This document shows positions 56,956 to 64,000 of a DNA stretch of 64,000 bases, in pieces (within the stretch, counting starts at the first letter, position 1; every line of letters begins with the position of its first letter). The position numbers were made by a program, and so were the translations under genes. The notes beneath the pieces are model-generated. The model had not been told where the DNA came from. It made no database searches and was given only the letters and a program-made list of their open reading frames with translations. This DNA is from Balneola sp. MJW-20 (GTDB lineage Bacteria > Bacteroidota > Rhodothermia > Balneolales > Balneolaceae): the NCBI RefSeq assembly GCF_040811775.1, contig NZ_JBFNXW010000001.1, positions 1,178,001-1,242,000 of the forward strand, written 5' to 3'.

Positions 56956-57028
56956 CTGTTAACGGCCCGTTATCCTTCTGTTATGTACCCGTTACCTATA
57001 TGTAATCAGCCTGTTAACTGAATATTAA
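56956..57028. promoter_or_regulatory. Seven 11-bp-phased repeats, PhoB/PhoP-box-like array
   Basis: Units start at 56956, 56967, 56978, 56989, 57000, 57011 and 57022 and read CTGTTAA, CCGTTAT, CTGTTAT, CCGTTAC, ATGTAAT, CTGTTAA, ATATTAA, each followed by a 4-bp spacer. On the receptor-coding strand they read TTAACAG, ATTACAT, ATAACAG and so on. The 11-bp phase and 7+4 layout are those of PhoB/PhoP-type boxes. The array fills the gap between ftsH and the TonB receptor start. Confidence 0.6.
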
Positions 57029-57037
57029 CAACCTGAC

Positions 57038-59149
57038 TCAGGATTCAGAATCGGATCTTTCAGTATTTTTTTCGGATTCTGCTGATTCTTCTTCAGCTTT
57101 TTCTTCAGGTGTTGTTTTTTCGGGCGTAGTTTCGCTTTTAACCGATTCGTCAGCTTCTTTTTTCTCGGATTTCACTCCGTTTGTAACTGGTCGGGCATCG
57201 TCATCAAATATCCCTTCCGGGTATTTACCATGAGGGCGGTCGCCCAGAAGATCTCTGAGGTCGTGATGATTCAGCACTTCTTTCTCAAGAAGGGTCTTGG
57301 CCAGTTTCTCGAGCTCATCACGATGTTTATTGAGCAGTTTGAGTGTTCGATCGTGATTCACTTTTATGATGCTTCGTACCGCTTCATCAATCTCTTCAGC
57401 CGTTGCCTGTGAATACTTTCGGTTAAATCCGTAGCTGTTGTCGGGATTCTGAGAATCCTTCAGTGAGATATAACCCAGCTCATCACTCATACCATATTCA
57501 GCTACCATAGCATAAGCCATGGTGGTGATCCGCTCCAGGTCATTCTGAGCACCGGTTGAGATTCGTCCGAAAATGATCTCCTCAGCTACCCTTCCTCCAA
57601 GTAGGGCACAGATCTTTTCATTGAGTTCTTCTGTGGTCATAAGGAAGCGATCTTCCAGCGGAGTCTGAAGTGTATATCCCAGGGCAGCAAGTCCACGCGG
57701 CACTATACTTACCTTCAGAACCGGATCGGTATGCTCCAGGAACCATCCTACAACAGCATGGCCGGCTTCATGATAGGCCACGATCTTCCTTTCATCAGGA
57801 CTAATGAGCTTATTTTTCCGCTCCAGTCCGGCAATTACTTTCTCAATGGAATCCTGGAAGTCCACCATTTCAATGGCCTTTTTATTCCTTCTGGCTGCCA
57901 GCAGAGCGGCTTCATTACAAAGGTTCGCCAGTTCAGCACCTGCAAAACCGGGCGTTTGTGATGCAAGTACCTTTAGATCGATACGCTCTGACATCTTCAG
58001 GTTCTTGGTATGAACTTTAAGGACTTCCACCCTTCCGTTCAGATCCGGTTTGTCGATCATGATCTGACGGTCAAATCGGCCGGGACGTAAAAGCGCATTA
58101 TCGAGTATATCCGGGCGGTTGGTAGCCGCCATCAGTATAACTCCTTTGTCTGAGTTAAAACCGTCCATCTCACTCAGGAGCTGGTTAAGGGTATTTTCTC
58201 TCTCATCATTTGATCCCATGGCCATTCCCCGTCCTCTGGTTCTGCCAATTGAATCGATCTCATCAATAAATATGATACATGGTGCATTTTCTTTGGCCTG
58301 TTTGAAGAGATCACGTACTCTTGCAGCACCTACCCCTACGAACATTTCAACAAAGTCGGAACCACTCAGGCTGAAGAAAGGAACACTTGCTTCACCGGCG
58401 GTAGCTTTTGCAAGCAGCGTTTTACCGGTTCCCGGAGGGCCTACTAATAACACACCTTTTGGCAGTACTCCGCCCAGTTTAGTGAATTTTTTTGGATTGC
58501 GGAGAAACTCAACGACTTCTTCCACTTCTGCTTTGGCTTCGTCCAGTCCGGCTACATCATTAAAGGTGACTTTGGTCTCCTTCTGTTTATCATACAGTGA
58601 GGCTTTATTCTTACCAATATTCAGTACCTGTTGTCCGGGATTCATTCTTCTGAAAATGAAGATCCACAGAGCGATGGCAAGTCCAATCGGTATCAGCCAA
58701 ATAAATACACCACTGAACCAGTCCTCTTCAATTCGAACATCATAGACTACCTCATTGGCATCAAGGATCGGGCGAATATCATCTCCGCGCAGCATCGTGG
58801 TATTAAACCTCGGTCCTTCATTCACTTCACTGGAGAACGGAAGTGAATTGGAATCTTCGGAAGGAGGCGCAACAATTCCATCCTGGATAGCTTTATCACT
58901 GAATACTCCGTTGATCTTTACCCCGTTGGTGATGCGGATCTCATCAACATATCCCTGTTCCACATATTCGAGGAACTGACTATACTTTAAGGTATTTCCG
59001 GTATCCGGGTTAAAGAACAGGATCTGTGCAGCCAGCAAAGCAAAGAAAACAAGGAATATACCCCATGCAGGAAACTTCGGAGTGTTCCCCGGTTTATTAC
59101 TACCGGGAGGCTTAATAGTCTTTTTCTTATTTGAGTTATTTTGCGCCAT
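57038..59149 (-). CDS. ftsH: ATP-dependent zinc metalloprotease FtsH
   Basis: Membrane-anchored AAA protease for quality control. The ATG at 59149 gives 703 residues. TMs at ~28-46 and ~147-167 flank a periplasmic domain. Walker A GPPGTGKT is at 237-244, Walker B FIDEID near 294, the second region of homology [18 protein letters not shown] follows, and the zinc-binding HEAGH is at 460-464 with the third ligand further on. The last ~60 residues are a Glu/Lys/Ser-rich tail, longer than in E. coli. The gene ends just before the phased repeats of the TonB receptor promoter. Confidence 0.98.
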   Translation of the reverse strand: MAQNNSNKKKTIKPPGSNKPGNTPKFPAWGIFLVFFALLAAQILFFNPDTGNTLKYSQFLEYVEQGYVDEIRITNGVKINGVFSDKAIQDGIVAPPSEDSNSLPFSSEVNEGPRFNTTMLRGDDIRPILDANEVVYDVRIEEDWFSGVFIWLIPIGLAIALWIFIFRRMNPGQQVLNIGKNKASLYDKQKETKVTFNDVAGLDEAKAEVEEVVEFLRNPKKFTKLGGVLPKGVLLVGPPGTGKTLLAKATAGEASVPFFSLSGSDFVEMFVGVGAARVRDLFKQAKENAPCIIFIDEIDSIGRTRGRGMAMGSNDERENTLNQLLSEMDGFNSDKGVILMAATNRPDILDNALLRPGRFDRQIMIDKPDLNGRVEVLKVHTKNLKMSERIDLKVLASQTPGFAGAELANLCNEAALLAARRNKKAIEMVDFQDSIEKVIAGLERKNKLISPDERKIVAYHEAGHAVVGWFLEHTDPVLKVSIVPRGLAALGYTLQTPLEDRFLMTTEELNEKICALLGGRVAEEIIFGRISTGAQNDLERITTMAYAMVAEYGMSDELGYISLKDSQNPDNSYGFNRKYSQATAEEIDEAVRSIIKVNHDRTLKLLNKHRDELEKLAKTLLEKEVLNHHDLRDLLGDRPHGKYPEGIFDDDARPVTNGVKSEKKEADESVKSETTPEKTTPEEKAEEESAESEKNTERSDSES

Positions 59150-59274
59150 CAAAAATCGATTGAAAATATTTATTTAAATATAACGAAGATACAGCTTAAT
59201 TGACTTCCTGTTTTAGCAAGTCTTGCATCCGTTAATGTAACCCAGGTTTGGCAAAAAACGTGCCATCTGATTTA

Positions 59275-60300
59275 TTATGACAAATCATCAAATGACAGTA
59301 CGTCGCCTTCTGCTGTCTGCATTTTCATACCCTCTTCCAAAGGTACCATACGACCAACTACGACAAAGTCATTAAATTGTGTTGCGAATTCTTCGACCTC
59401 TTTTTCGGGCAGAGTAAAGAGCAGTTCCAGGTCCTCCCCTCCAAATAAAGCATATCGGTCTACATCCTCTTCCATTTCATCGGCAACCTGCCGGGTTTCG
59501 ATCGCGATCGGTAGCGCTGCCTGATACAGGTAAGCTCCGGTAGCGGATGCATCACATAGAGCACTTACTTCATTAACCAGACCCTTGGTAATATCGATCA
59601 TGGATGAAGGTACCAGTCCGTTGGTATCCAGTGAATCAATCAGGTCTTTTCTGGCTTCCGGTACCAGCTGTCTTTTTACGACATACTGGTAATCTGCTAG
59701 ATCCGGCTGAATATTCTCATCTTCATGCTCATTCCAGTAGTTCTTTTCTCTCATCAAGATTCTCAAGCCTGCCAGTGCTCCGCCAAGGTCACCGGTCACA
59801 CATAATGCGTGACCTTCTTTTGCACCTTTACGATAACAAATCTTTTCTTCCTCAACGGTTCCCTGTACCGATATAGAAACGATCATATGAGATGGATTAG
59901 CCGTCAGGTCTCCTCCCACAATTTCTACTTCATGCTTCATTCCAGCCGAATAGATCCCCTCATAGAGTTGTTCCATCATCTGAACCGACATACGGTTAGG
60001 AACCGCAATATTTATGAGTGCTGTCTGCGGCCTGCCATTCATTGCATAAATATCACTGATCGCAGCAGAAAGCATTTTATATCCCAGGTGATTCAAAGGC
60101 GTATAGGTAAGGTCAAAATCTACGCCTTCCACAAACATATCAGAGGTACTGAGTTGCAAACCCTTTCCCGGCTTAATAACTGCCGAATCGTCTCCAACAG
60201 ATCTTATGACCTCGTCTCTTTTAAAAGAATCAAAGGAGGTTAATTTATTCAGAAGGCCATCACGGCCGATGGACTGTATAGTTTGAAATTGATCTTCCAT
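59275..60300 (-). CDS. thiL: Thiamine-monophosphate kinase
   Basis: Phosphorylates thiamine monophosphate to thiamine pyrophosphate. At 341 residues it is a normal ThiL: GDDSAVIKPGKGLQLSTSDMFVEGVDF, HLGYKMLSAAISDIYAMNGRPQ, EIVGGDLTANPS, and VTGDLGGALAGLRIL, with the closing GGEDLELLFTLP. No thiamine (THI-box) riboswitch precedes it; the 15 bases upstream lead straight into the terminator of the exbD operon, so a promoter must be within that stretch or read-through occurs. Confidence 0.95.
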   Translation of the reverse strand: MEDQFQTIQSIGRDGLLNKLTSFDSFKRDEVIRSVGDDSAVIKPGKGLQLSTSDMFVEGVDFDLTYTPLNHLGYKMLSAAISDIYAMNGRPQTALINIAVPNRMSVQMMEQLYEGIYSAGMKHEVEIVGGDLTANPSHMIVSISVQGTVEEEKICYRKGAKEGHALCVTGDLGGALAGLRILMREKNYWNEHEDENIQPDLADYQYVVKRQLVPEARKDLIDSLDTNGLVPSSMIDITKGLVNEVSALCDASATGAYLYQAALPIAIETRQVADEMEEDVDRYALFGGEDLELLFTLPEKEVEEFATQFNDFVVVGRMVPLEEGMKMQTAEGDVLSFDDLS

Positions 60301-60315
60301 ATGGTCTTTTATAAA

Positions 60316-60350
60316 TAAAAAAAGGCAACCGCGTGATCGCGGATGCCTTT
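60316..60350 (-). terminator. Intrinsic terminator of the exbB-exbD operon
   Basis: AAAGGCAACCGCG (60321-60333) pairs with CGCGGATGCCTTT (60338-60350) with one mismatch around a TGAT loop; on the minus strand a T-run follows. It lies 20 bp after the stop at 60370. Confidence 0.85.
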
Positions 60351-60369
60351 TAAACTATTTGAAGCAGTT

Positions 60370-60816
60370 TTAGTTCTCGCGGCGGGTAGAGTAATTGACC
60401 CGGAATGCACTCGCCTGCTTCAGTTCTTCCTGAACATCGGTAAGCAAACCGAATTCTGATTCCTCATCAACGCGTAGAGATACGATCATTCTCTGCTCTT
60501 CGAGTAATTTGTCATACATGATAGTACGGATAGCACCAATATCTTCGATAATTGAATCGTCGATCTGTACCTTATCTTCACCCAGCTGACCGTTAGGCAG
60601 TCGTTCGGGCCCTATATATATGTAGGATACCAGACGTTTCTGCTCGATCTTTTCGATATTCTCAGCCTGAGTAAGCTGTACTTTTACCTTCAATGTCACT
60701 TCCCGGAGTACGGTGGTTACCATGAAGAAGAACAGCAGCATGAATACAACATCAGGCATAGCTGATGTAGGTATTTCCTGTTTACTACCTGCTTGTTTTT
60801 TCTGAAAATGTGCCAT
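60370..60816 (-). CDS. exbD: ExbD/TolR-family protein (second copy)
   Basis: A 148-residue inner-membrane protein with a short cytoplasmic N-terminus, one TM carrying the essential aspartate (Asp22 in AMPDVVFMLLFFFMVTT), and a periplasmic C-terminal domain. It couples the proton gradient to TonB or Tol systems together with ExbB. It begins 2 bp after the first exbD copy. Paired ExbD copies with different C-terminal parts are common in Bacteroidota. Confidence 0.93.
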   Translation of the reverse strand: MAHFQKKQAGSKQEIPTSAMPDVVFMLLFFFMVTTVLREVTLKVKVQLTQAENIEKIEQKRLVSYIYIGPERLPNGQLGEDKVQIDDSIIEDIGAIRTIMYDKLLEEQRMIVSLRVDEESEFGLLTDVQEELKQASAFRVNYSTRREN

Positions 60817-60818
60817 GG

Positions 60819-61364
60819 TTATTCCTGATCCGGTTCAGCGATTGAAATTTTCTTCGGGTAGAGATCCTGAACCTGCTGTTGCTGCTCTGACTCATCCTCC
60901 AGTGAACCGTAAGGTACACCGTAATTTGCCAAAGATGCTTCATCTCTCAATTCGCGATAAGCACCCATTACCTCATCGAGCATATCTATATAAATTCGAT
61001 AAGGGGTTTGTCGAACCGTTTTAATAGAAACGATAGCCAATTGTGGGGTTTCAGCAAGATTTGGGTCAGCAGTTGGATTCTTAATGAATTCTACCAGCTT
61101 GTCTTTTACCTCTGTAAGTGATGCAGGCTGGTCGTCCATCAGAACGAGCCCCTCTGCATTCACTAGGATCTTCATCAGGTTTCTCTCCTTGATGGGTGGT
61201 GGTTCTACCTCCGGATCAAGAGGAGGTGGCAACACCAGACCTATCCCGGTGTCCACATTGATCGTGGTGGTAACCAGGAAGAAGATCAGCAGAAGAAAAG
61301 CGATATCGGCCATTGAAGAACCGTTTATCTCTCCGCTTTCTCTTTGTCTTTTCTTTAACAGCAT
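60819..61364 (-). CDS. exbD: ExbD/TolR-family protein (first copy)
   Basis: A 181-residue ExbD homologue with Asp20 in SSMADIAFLLLIFFLVTT at the start of its single TM. The periplasmic part is longer than in the second copy and contains a proline-rich segment (LPPPLDPEVEPPPIKER) that may span the periplasm. An AGAGGG sequence precedes the ATG. It lies 12 bp after the small membrane-protein gene and 2 bp before the second exbD. Confidence 0.92.
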   Translation of the reverse strand: MLLKKRQRESGEINGSSMADIAFLLLIFFLVTTTINVDTGIGLVLPPPLDPEVEPPPIKERNLMKILVNAEGLVLMDDQPASLTEVKDKLVEFIKNPTADPNLAETPQLAIVSIKTVRQTPYRIYIDMLDEVMGAYRELRDEASLANYGVPYGSLEDESEQQQQVQDLYPKKISIAEPDQE

Positions 61365-61376
61365 GAGTTATCCCTC

Positions 61377-61643
61377 TTAAAACTTAAATGTACCGCGCAG
61401 ACCGGTAAATGCGATTGACCCAATCATGAGCGCCATAAGCACTCCGGCGGTCAGTACACCCGCTTTAGCGAATTCGCCAAGCACAGCGTAGGACACTCCA
61501 AACACTACGAATGGAATAGCCATCATGCCAATTTTACGATAATCTTGTTTTCCTTGCATTAAGCTTCTGACGCCTGCAAAAACAATTGCCAGGACTCCCA
61601 GAACTATTAGACCTAATCCAATTCCGACACTAATAGCAGCCAT
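61377..61643 (-). CDS. Small hydrophobic membrane protein of unknown function
   Basis: An 88-residue protein with three likely TMs (GIGLGLIVLGVLAIVFAGV, IGMMAIPFVVFGVSYAVLG, VLTAGVLMALMIGSIAFTG) and a cytoplasmic KQDYRK loop. It has a strong AGGAG Shine-Dalgarno. It sits between exbB and the two exbD genes with short spacers (33 and 12 bp), so it is probably part of the motor complex, which is inference. It matches no family that I recognise. Confidence 0.75.
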   Translation of the reverse strand: MAAISVGIGLGLIVLGVLAIVFAGVRSLMQGKQDYRKIGMMAIPFVVFGVSYAVLGEFAKAGVLTAGVLMALMIGSIAFTGLRGTFKF

Positions 61644-61676
61644 AGTTGTCTCCTTTTTTGTTGGTTTGGATTAAGA

Positions 61677-62390
61677 TTATGCTTCAGTATCGCCAGTGTT
61701 GATCAGCGGCTTACCTTCTTTAAGAAGAATAATTGAATCGATAAGAGTGATTGAACTCTCTTCCATTTCAGCGATCAGACGGTCGATCTTAGAAACACAA
61801 TAGTTGTAACCGATCTGCAGAATAATACCTGCAATAAGTCCACCGGCTGTGGTCAGAAGGGCTGTTTTAATACCACCCGCTACAATACTTGGGGAAATAT
61901 CAGCAGCTGCTTCAATATCATCGAATGCCGCGATCATACCTACTACGGTTCCAAGGAATCCGAAGAGAGGTGCAATAGCGATAAAGAGTGACAGCCATAC
62001 CAGACCTCTTTCGAGGAAGCTCATTTCAATAGAGCCATAAGCAGAGATCGCTTTTTCGGCGGCTTCAATACCTTCGTGAGATCGCATCAGGCCAGCCTGA
62101 AATACGGAAGCAACAGGACCACGTGTTTGAGCACAAAGTTCTTCAGCGGCTTCAACACCACCATCCTGAAGAGCTTCTTGTACGTTAACAATGAATTTCC
62201 GGGTATTGATGTCGGCAAGGTTCAGGGTGATGATTCTTTCGAGGAAGATAGCCAAACCCAGGATCAGAGTAACCAGTACTGGCCACATCCATCCGCCGTC
62301 ATTACCTTCGTTAAATTTTTGAACAATGAGGTTGAAAAAACCTTCTTCAGCTTGTGCCTGAAGAAGAAAAAGAGCAATCGACGATATCAT
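61677..62390 (-). CDS. exbB: MotA/TolQ/ExbB proton channel protein
   Basis: A 237-residue inner-membrane channel subunit with three TMs. The conserved cores are visible: WMWPVLVTLILGLAIFLERI (TM1), and LERGLVWLSLFIAIAPLFGFLGTVVGMIAAF with the proton-channel loop IVAGGIKTALLTTAGGLIAGI. It heads the operon with a GGAG Shine-Dalgarno and an E. coli-like promoter (62443-62471). The operon could power the TonB receptors in the window or Tol-like functions; no tonB or tolA is adjacent. Confidence 0.95.
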   Translation of the reverse strand: MISSIALFLLQAQAEEGFFNLIVQKFNEGNDGGWMWPVLVTLILGLAIFLERIITLNLADINTRKFIVNVQEALQDGGVEAAEELCAQTRGPVASVFQAGLMRSHEGIEAAEKAISAYGSIEMSFLERGLVWLSLFIAIAPLFGFLGTVVGMIAAFDDIEAAADISPSIVAGGIKTALLTTAGGLIAGIILQIGYNYCVSKIDRLIAEMEESSITLIDSIILLKEGKPLINTGDTEA

Positions 62391-62442
62391 GTCAACTCCG
62401 CTAAATAGTTTAAGTGTTAAAAGCTTAGATTAGTGAAGCGAA

Positions 62443-62471
62443 AGAATAGGCGATTTTGTGCTAAATGTCAA
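62443..62471 (-). promoter_or_regulatory. E. coli-like sigma70 promoter of exbB
   Basis: On the minus strand TTGACA (62466-62471), 17 bp, then TATTCT (62443-62448): a perfect -35 with a 4/6 -10 at ideal spacing. It predicts a leader of about 45 nt. Confidence 0.55.
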
Positions 62472-62514
62472 AGTAACTGACCTATCAAAAACCTTTTTTA
62501 CACTCTTATAAACC

Positions 62515-62536
62515 TTAGCTCTCAATTATGAGCTAA
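62515..62536 (-). terminator. Hairpin after the partial outer-membrane protein gene
   Basis: TTAGCTC (62515-62521) pairs perfectly with GAGCTAA (62530-62536) around an 8-base loop, 25 bp past the stop at 62561. It lacks a proper T-run, so a terminator role is uncertain. Confidence 0.4.
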
Positions 62537-62560
62537 AGCACTGCGAATCAGCTAACTAAA

Positions 62561-64000
62561 TCAAAAAACAGCGCTTACTACTAATTTAATCGTATGTACT
62601 GAAGGCCTGTTTTTTACCGTTCTTCCATCATAATTAAAACTCAGGCGTACCAGACTACTCAGCCTATAATTTGCATTCACAGACCAAAGCAGGTTCGTTC
62701 CCTCACCGGTTCCCTCTGTTAGTTCAAAAATTCCGAAGCTCGATGAATTACCATCTACGATCGTATTTCTTATCTCCACCCTGCTGTTCGTCTGTATTCT
62801 TTCCCACAGATAAGCCCGCTGACTTGTAGTCCATTTAAGGATCCTTGCTCTGACCTCTTCAGCCGGGAAACGATCTCTTTTATCGATATAGCTGAATCCC
62901 AGATCTGCCTGCCACGAACGGTTGATCACTGCACTTAGTCCCGGGCTAAGGTCCCAGGTCTCGATGTTAAAATTACGACTGCTCAGCCGGTCACTGATAC
63001 TTCGGTTACGCCCATTTAACAGACTCAGAGAAAAATTAAACGTGCTGCCCGGCCTTAGTGACGCATTCAGGAAATAATTATCATTGTAGTTTCTTAGCGA
63101 CTCACTGGACCTGCGGTTAAAAGAACGGTTCTGATTAAAACCAATTCTAAGATCCCCTTCATCAATACCTCCCAGGAGATCCAGCTCTTTTTCCCAGAAC
63201 AATCTTCCCTGAAGAGTGGTGCTGTCTTCCCGAAATGTGTTTAACCTGAGGAAATACACATCCGCAAGATCATCTGTTCTGGAATTTTCCCTGATATCGA
63301 CTCTGGATATAAGCTCCACTCCTTTGAGCAGATCGGATTCGCCCAAAAACAATAAAGGATGTATTCGATGAATGGTTCTTAAATTCAGGTCTACAACCGG
63401 GAGCAGATCATCTGAAGGCAGGAACTGCCTTACATAAAGGCCTTCGTTAGGACTCAGTTCAGGAAAAAATTCGTCGATCTGCTGAACACCGTCCTGATTA
63501 ATGTCCCGCCAGACATATTGCCCCAGCTCAGGTCCAACCTCAATATAAGATTCCTGCAGGAGCGACTGACGCTGGGTATTCACCCGATAAGTCAGTTCAC
63601 CGTCCAGCAGATCGGAGGCCGTCCTGTATTCGGTTTGTGACCGTAGAAATAACCCTTCCCTGTTCTGCTGACCCTGTAGTTCAAACGCTTCCGTAAAATC
63701 TTTTTCCCTTAGCTTGATCTCATTTCGGGTTCGAAAATAATCCGAACCTTCATAGGAAAAAGCGTATCGCTGTTCTATTGCTGATGACTGATCCCGGAAG
63801 GTGTTATCGATCACATCTTTTTCATTTCTACTGACAACCGATCCGTCGATCGTAAATCCTGCATAGCTGATATTAAGTCCCGGCCCAAGCTCATAAAACC
63901 GCTGAGATAATGAGGTGAGACTATCGGAAGCTATTGACCTTTGCCTGCGATCTTCCTGCCAGAAGGATAGGTATGGCCGCATGATTAATTCTCCCGCATT
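62561..64000 (-). CDS. Outer-membrane protein of unknown function, C-terminal part
   Basis: The frame stays open upstream of the internal ATG at 63982 to the window edge, so this is the C-terminal ~480 residues of a larger protein. Alternating hydrophobic/polar strands and repeated motifs such as LNLRTIHRIHP and ELGPGLNISYAGF read as beta-barrel. A typical calcium-like segment VWRDINQDGVQQIDEFFPELSP is present, and the end KLVVSAVF has the aromatic last residue of outer-membrane barrels. The start and any signal lie beyond the window. I recognise no named family. Confidence 0.72.
   Translation of the reverse strand, partial: NAGELIMRPYLSFWQEDRRQRSIASDSLTSLSQRFYELGPGLNISYAGFTIDGSVVSRNEKDVIDNTFRDQSSAIEQRYAFSYEGSDYFRTRNEIKLREKDFTEAFELQGQQNREGLFLRSQTEYRTASDLLDGELTYRVNTQRQSLLQESYIEVGPELGQYVWRDINQDGVQQIDEFFPELSPNEGLYVRQFLPSDDLLPVVDLNLRTIHRIHPLLFLGESDLLKGVELISRVDIRENSRTDDLADVYFLRLNTFREDSTTLQGRLFWEKELDLLGGIDEGDLRIGFNQNRSFNRRSSESLRNYNDNYFLNASLRPGSTFNFSLSLLNGRNRSISDRLSSRNFNIETWDLSPGLSAVINRSWQADLGFSYIDKRDRFPAEEVRARILKWTTSQRAYLWERIQTNSRVEIRNTIVDGNSSSFGIFELTEGTGEGTNLLWSVNANYRLSSLVRLSFNYDGRTVKNRPSVHTIKLVVSAVF

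Noticed and set aside
60301..60369. Thiamine riboswitch upstream of thiL
   Set aside because: The space is only 69 bp and is occupied by the terminator hairpin of the exbD operon; no THI-box core.

Overview
The window (about 43% GC by eye) looks like the chromosome of a Balneolaceae-type bacterium (phylum Balneolota, close to Bacteroidota). The evidence is a short GTG-started primary sigma factor without region 1.1, secreted proteins ending in a YPNPFNP...TLIK type IX sorting tail, many lipoproteins, TonB-dependent receptors with carboxypeptidase-like N-termini, a Reg_prop sensor kinase, and a Bacteroidota-type -33/-7 promoter before grpE. There are no tRNAs, rRNAs, insertion sequences, phage genes or CRISPR arrays. 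It reads as ordinary vertical chromosome with housekeeping operons between envelope genes.

Layout. 1-6441 (minus): aguB-aguA (agmatine to putrescine), then gatB, a cysteine-free thioredoxin-fold lipoprotein, tpiA and the 5' part of purD. 6798-10647 (plus): pckA with a strong terminator, then a translationally coupled pair of glycan-related lipoproteins. 10714-15620: prfA, purK-purE, an unknown T9SS cargo protein, a YbjQ-family gene. 15650-17405 (minus): grpE-dnaJ. 17558-22110 (minus): a TonB receptor with an SGNH lipoprotein. 22290-28732: SGNH lipoprotein, SIMPL lipoprotein, PIG-L deacetylase, and tesA divergent from ybbA-ybbP. 28847-30743: OmpA-family lipoprotein and corA. 30805-37865 (minus): FadL-like porin, an unusual Ser/Arg-rich lipoprotein, and a NarL-type response regulator with its sensor kinase.

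38054-43569 (minus): primary sigma factor, deoB coupled to a GAF/degenerate-GGDEF-like protein, pepF. 43796-47434 (plus): a 1212-residue fused E2-E1 2-oxoglutarate dehydrogenase component. 47518-52091 (minus): DinB-like protein, a secreted nuclease with a sorting tail, folE2 and a PTPS-II-type pterin synthase. 52272-56920 (minus): a TonB receptor followed by a T9SS-exported repeat protein. 57038-64000 (minus): ftsH, thiL, an exbB/small membrane protein/exbD/exbD operon, and the C-terminal part of an outer-membrane protein.

The best leads are regulatory. Seven 11-bp-phased GTTA-type repeats, resembling PhoB/PhoP boxes, fill the gap between ftsH and the second TonB receptor, making that receptor plus its exported partner a candidate phosphate-responsive surface system. 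LacI-type operator half-sites precede both pckA and the first TonB receptor operon. A perfect palindrome lies between the response regulator and the Ser/Arg-rich lipoprotein gene.
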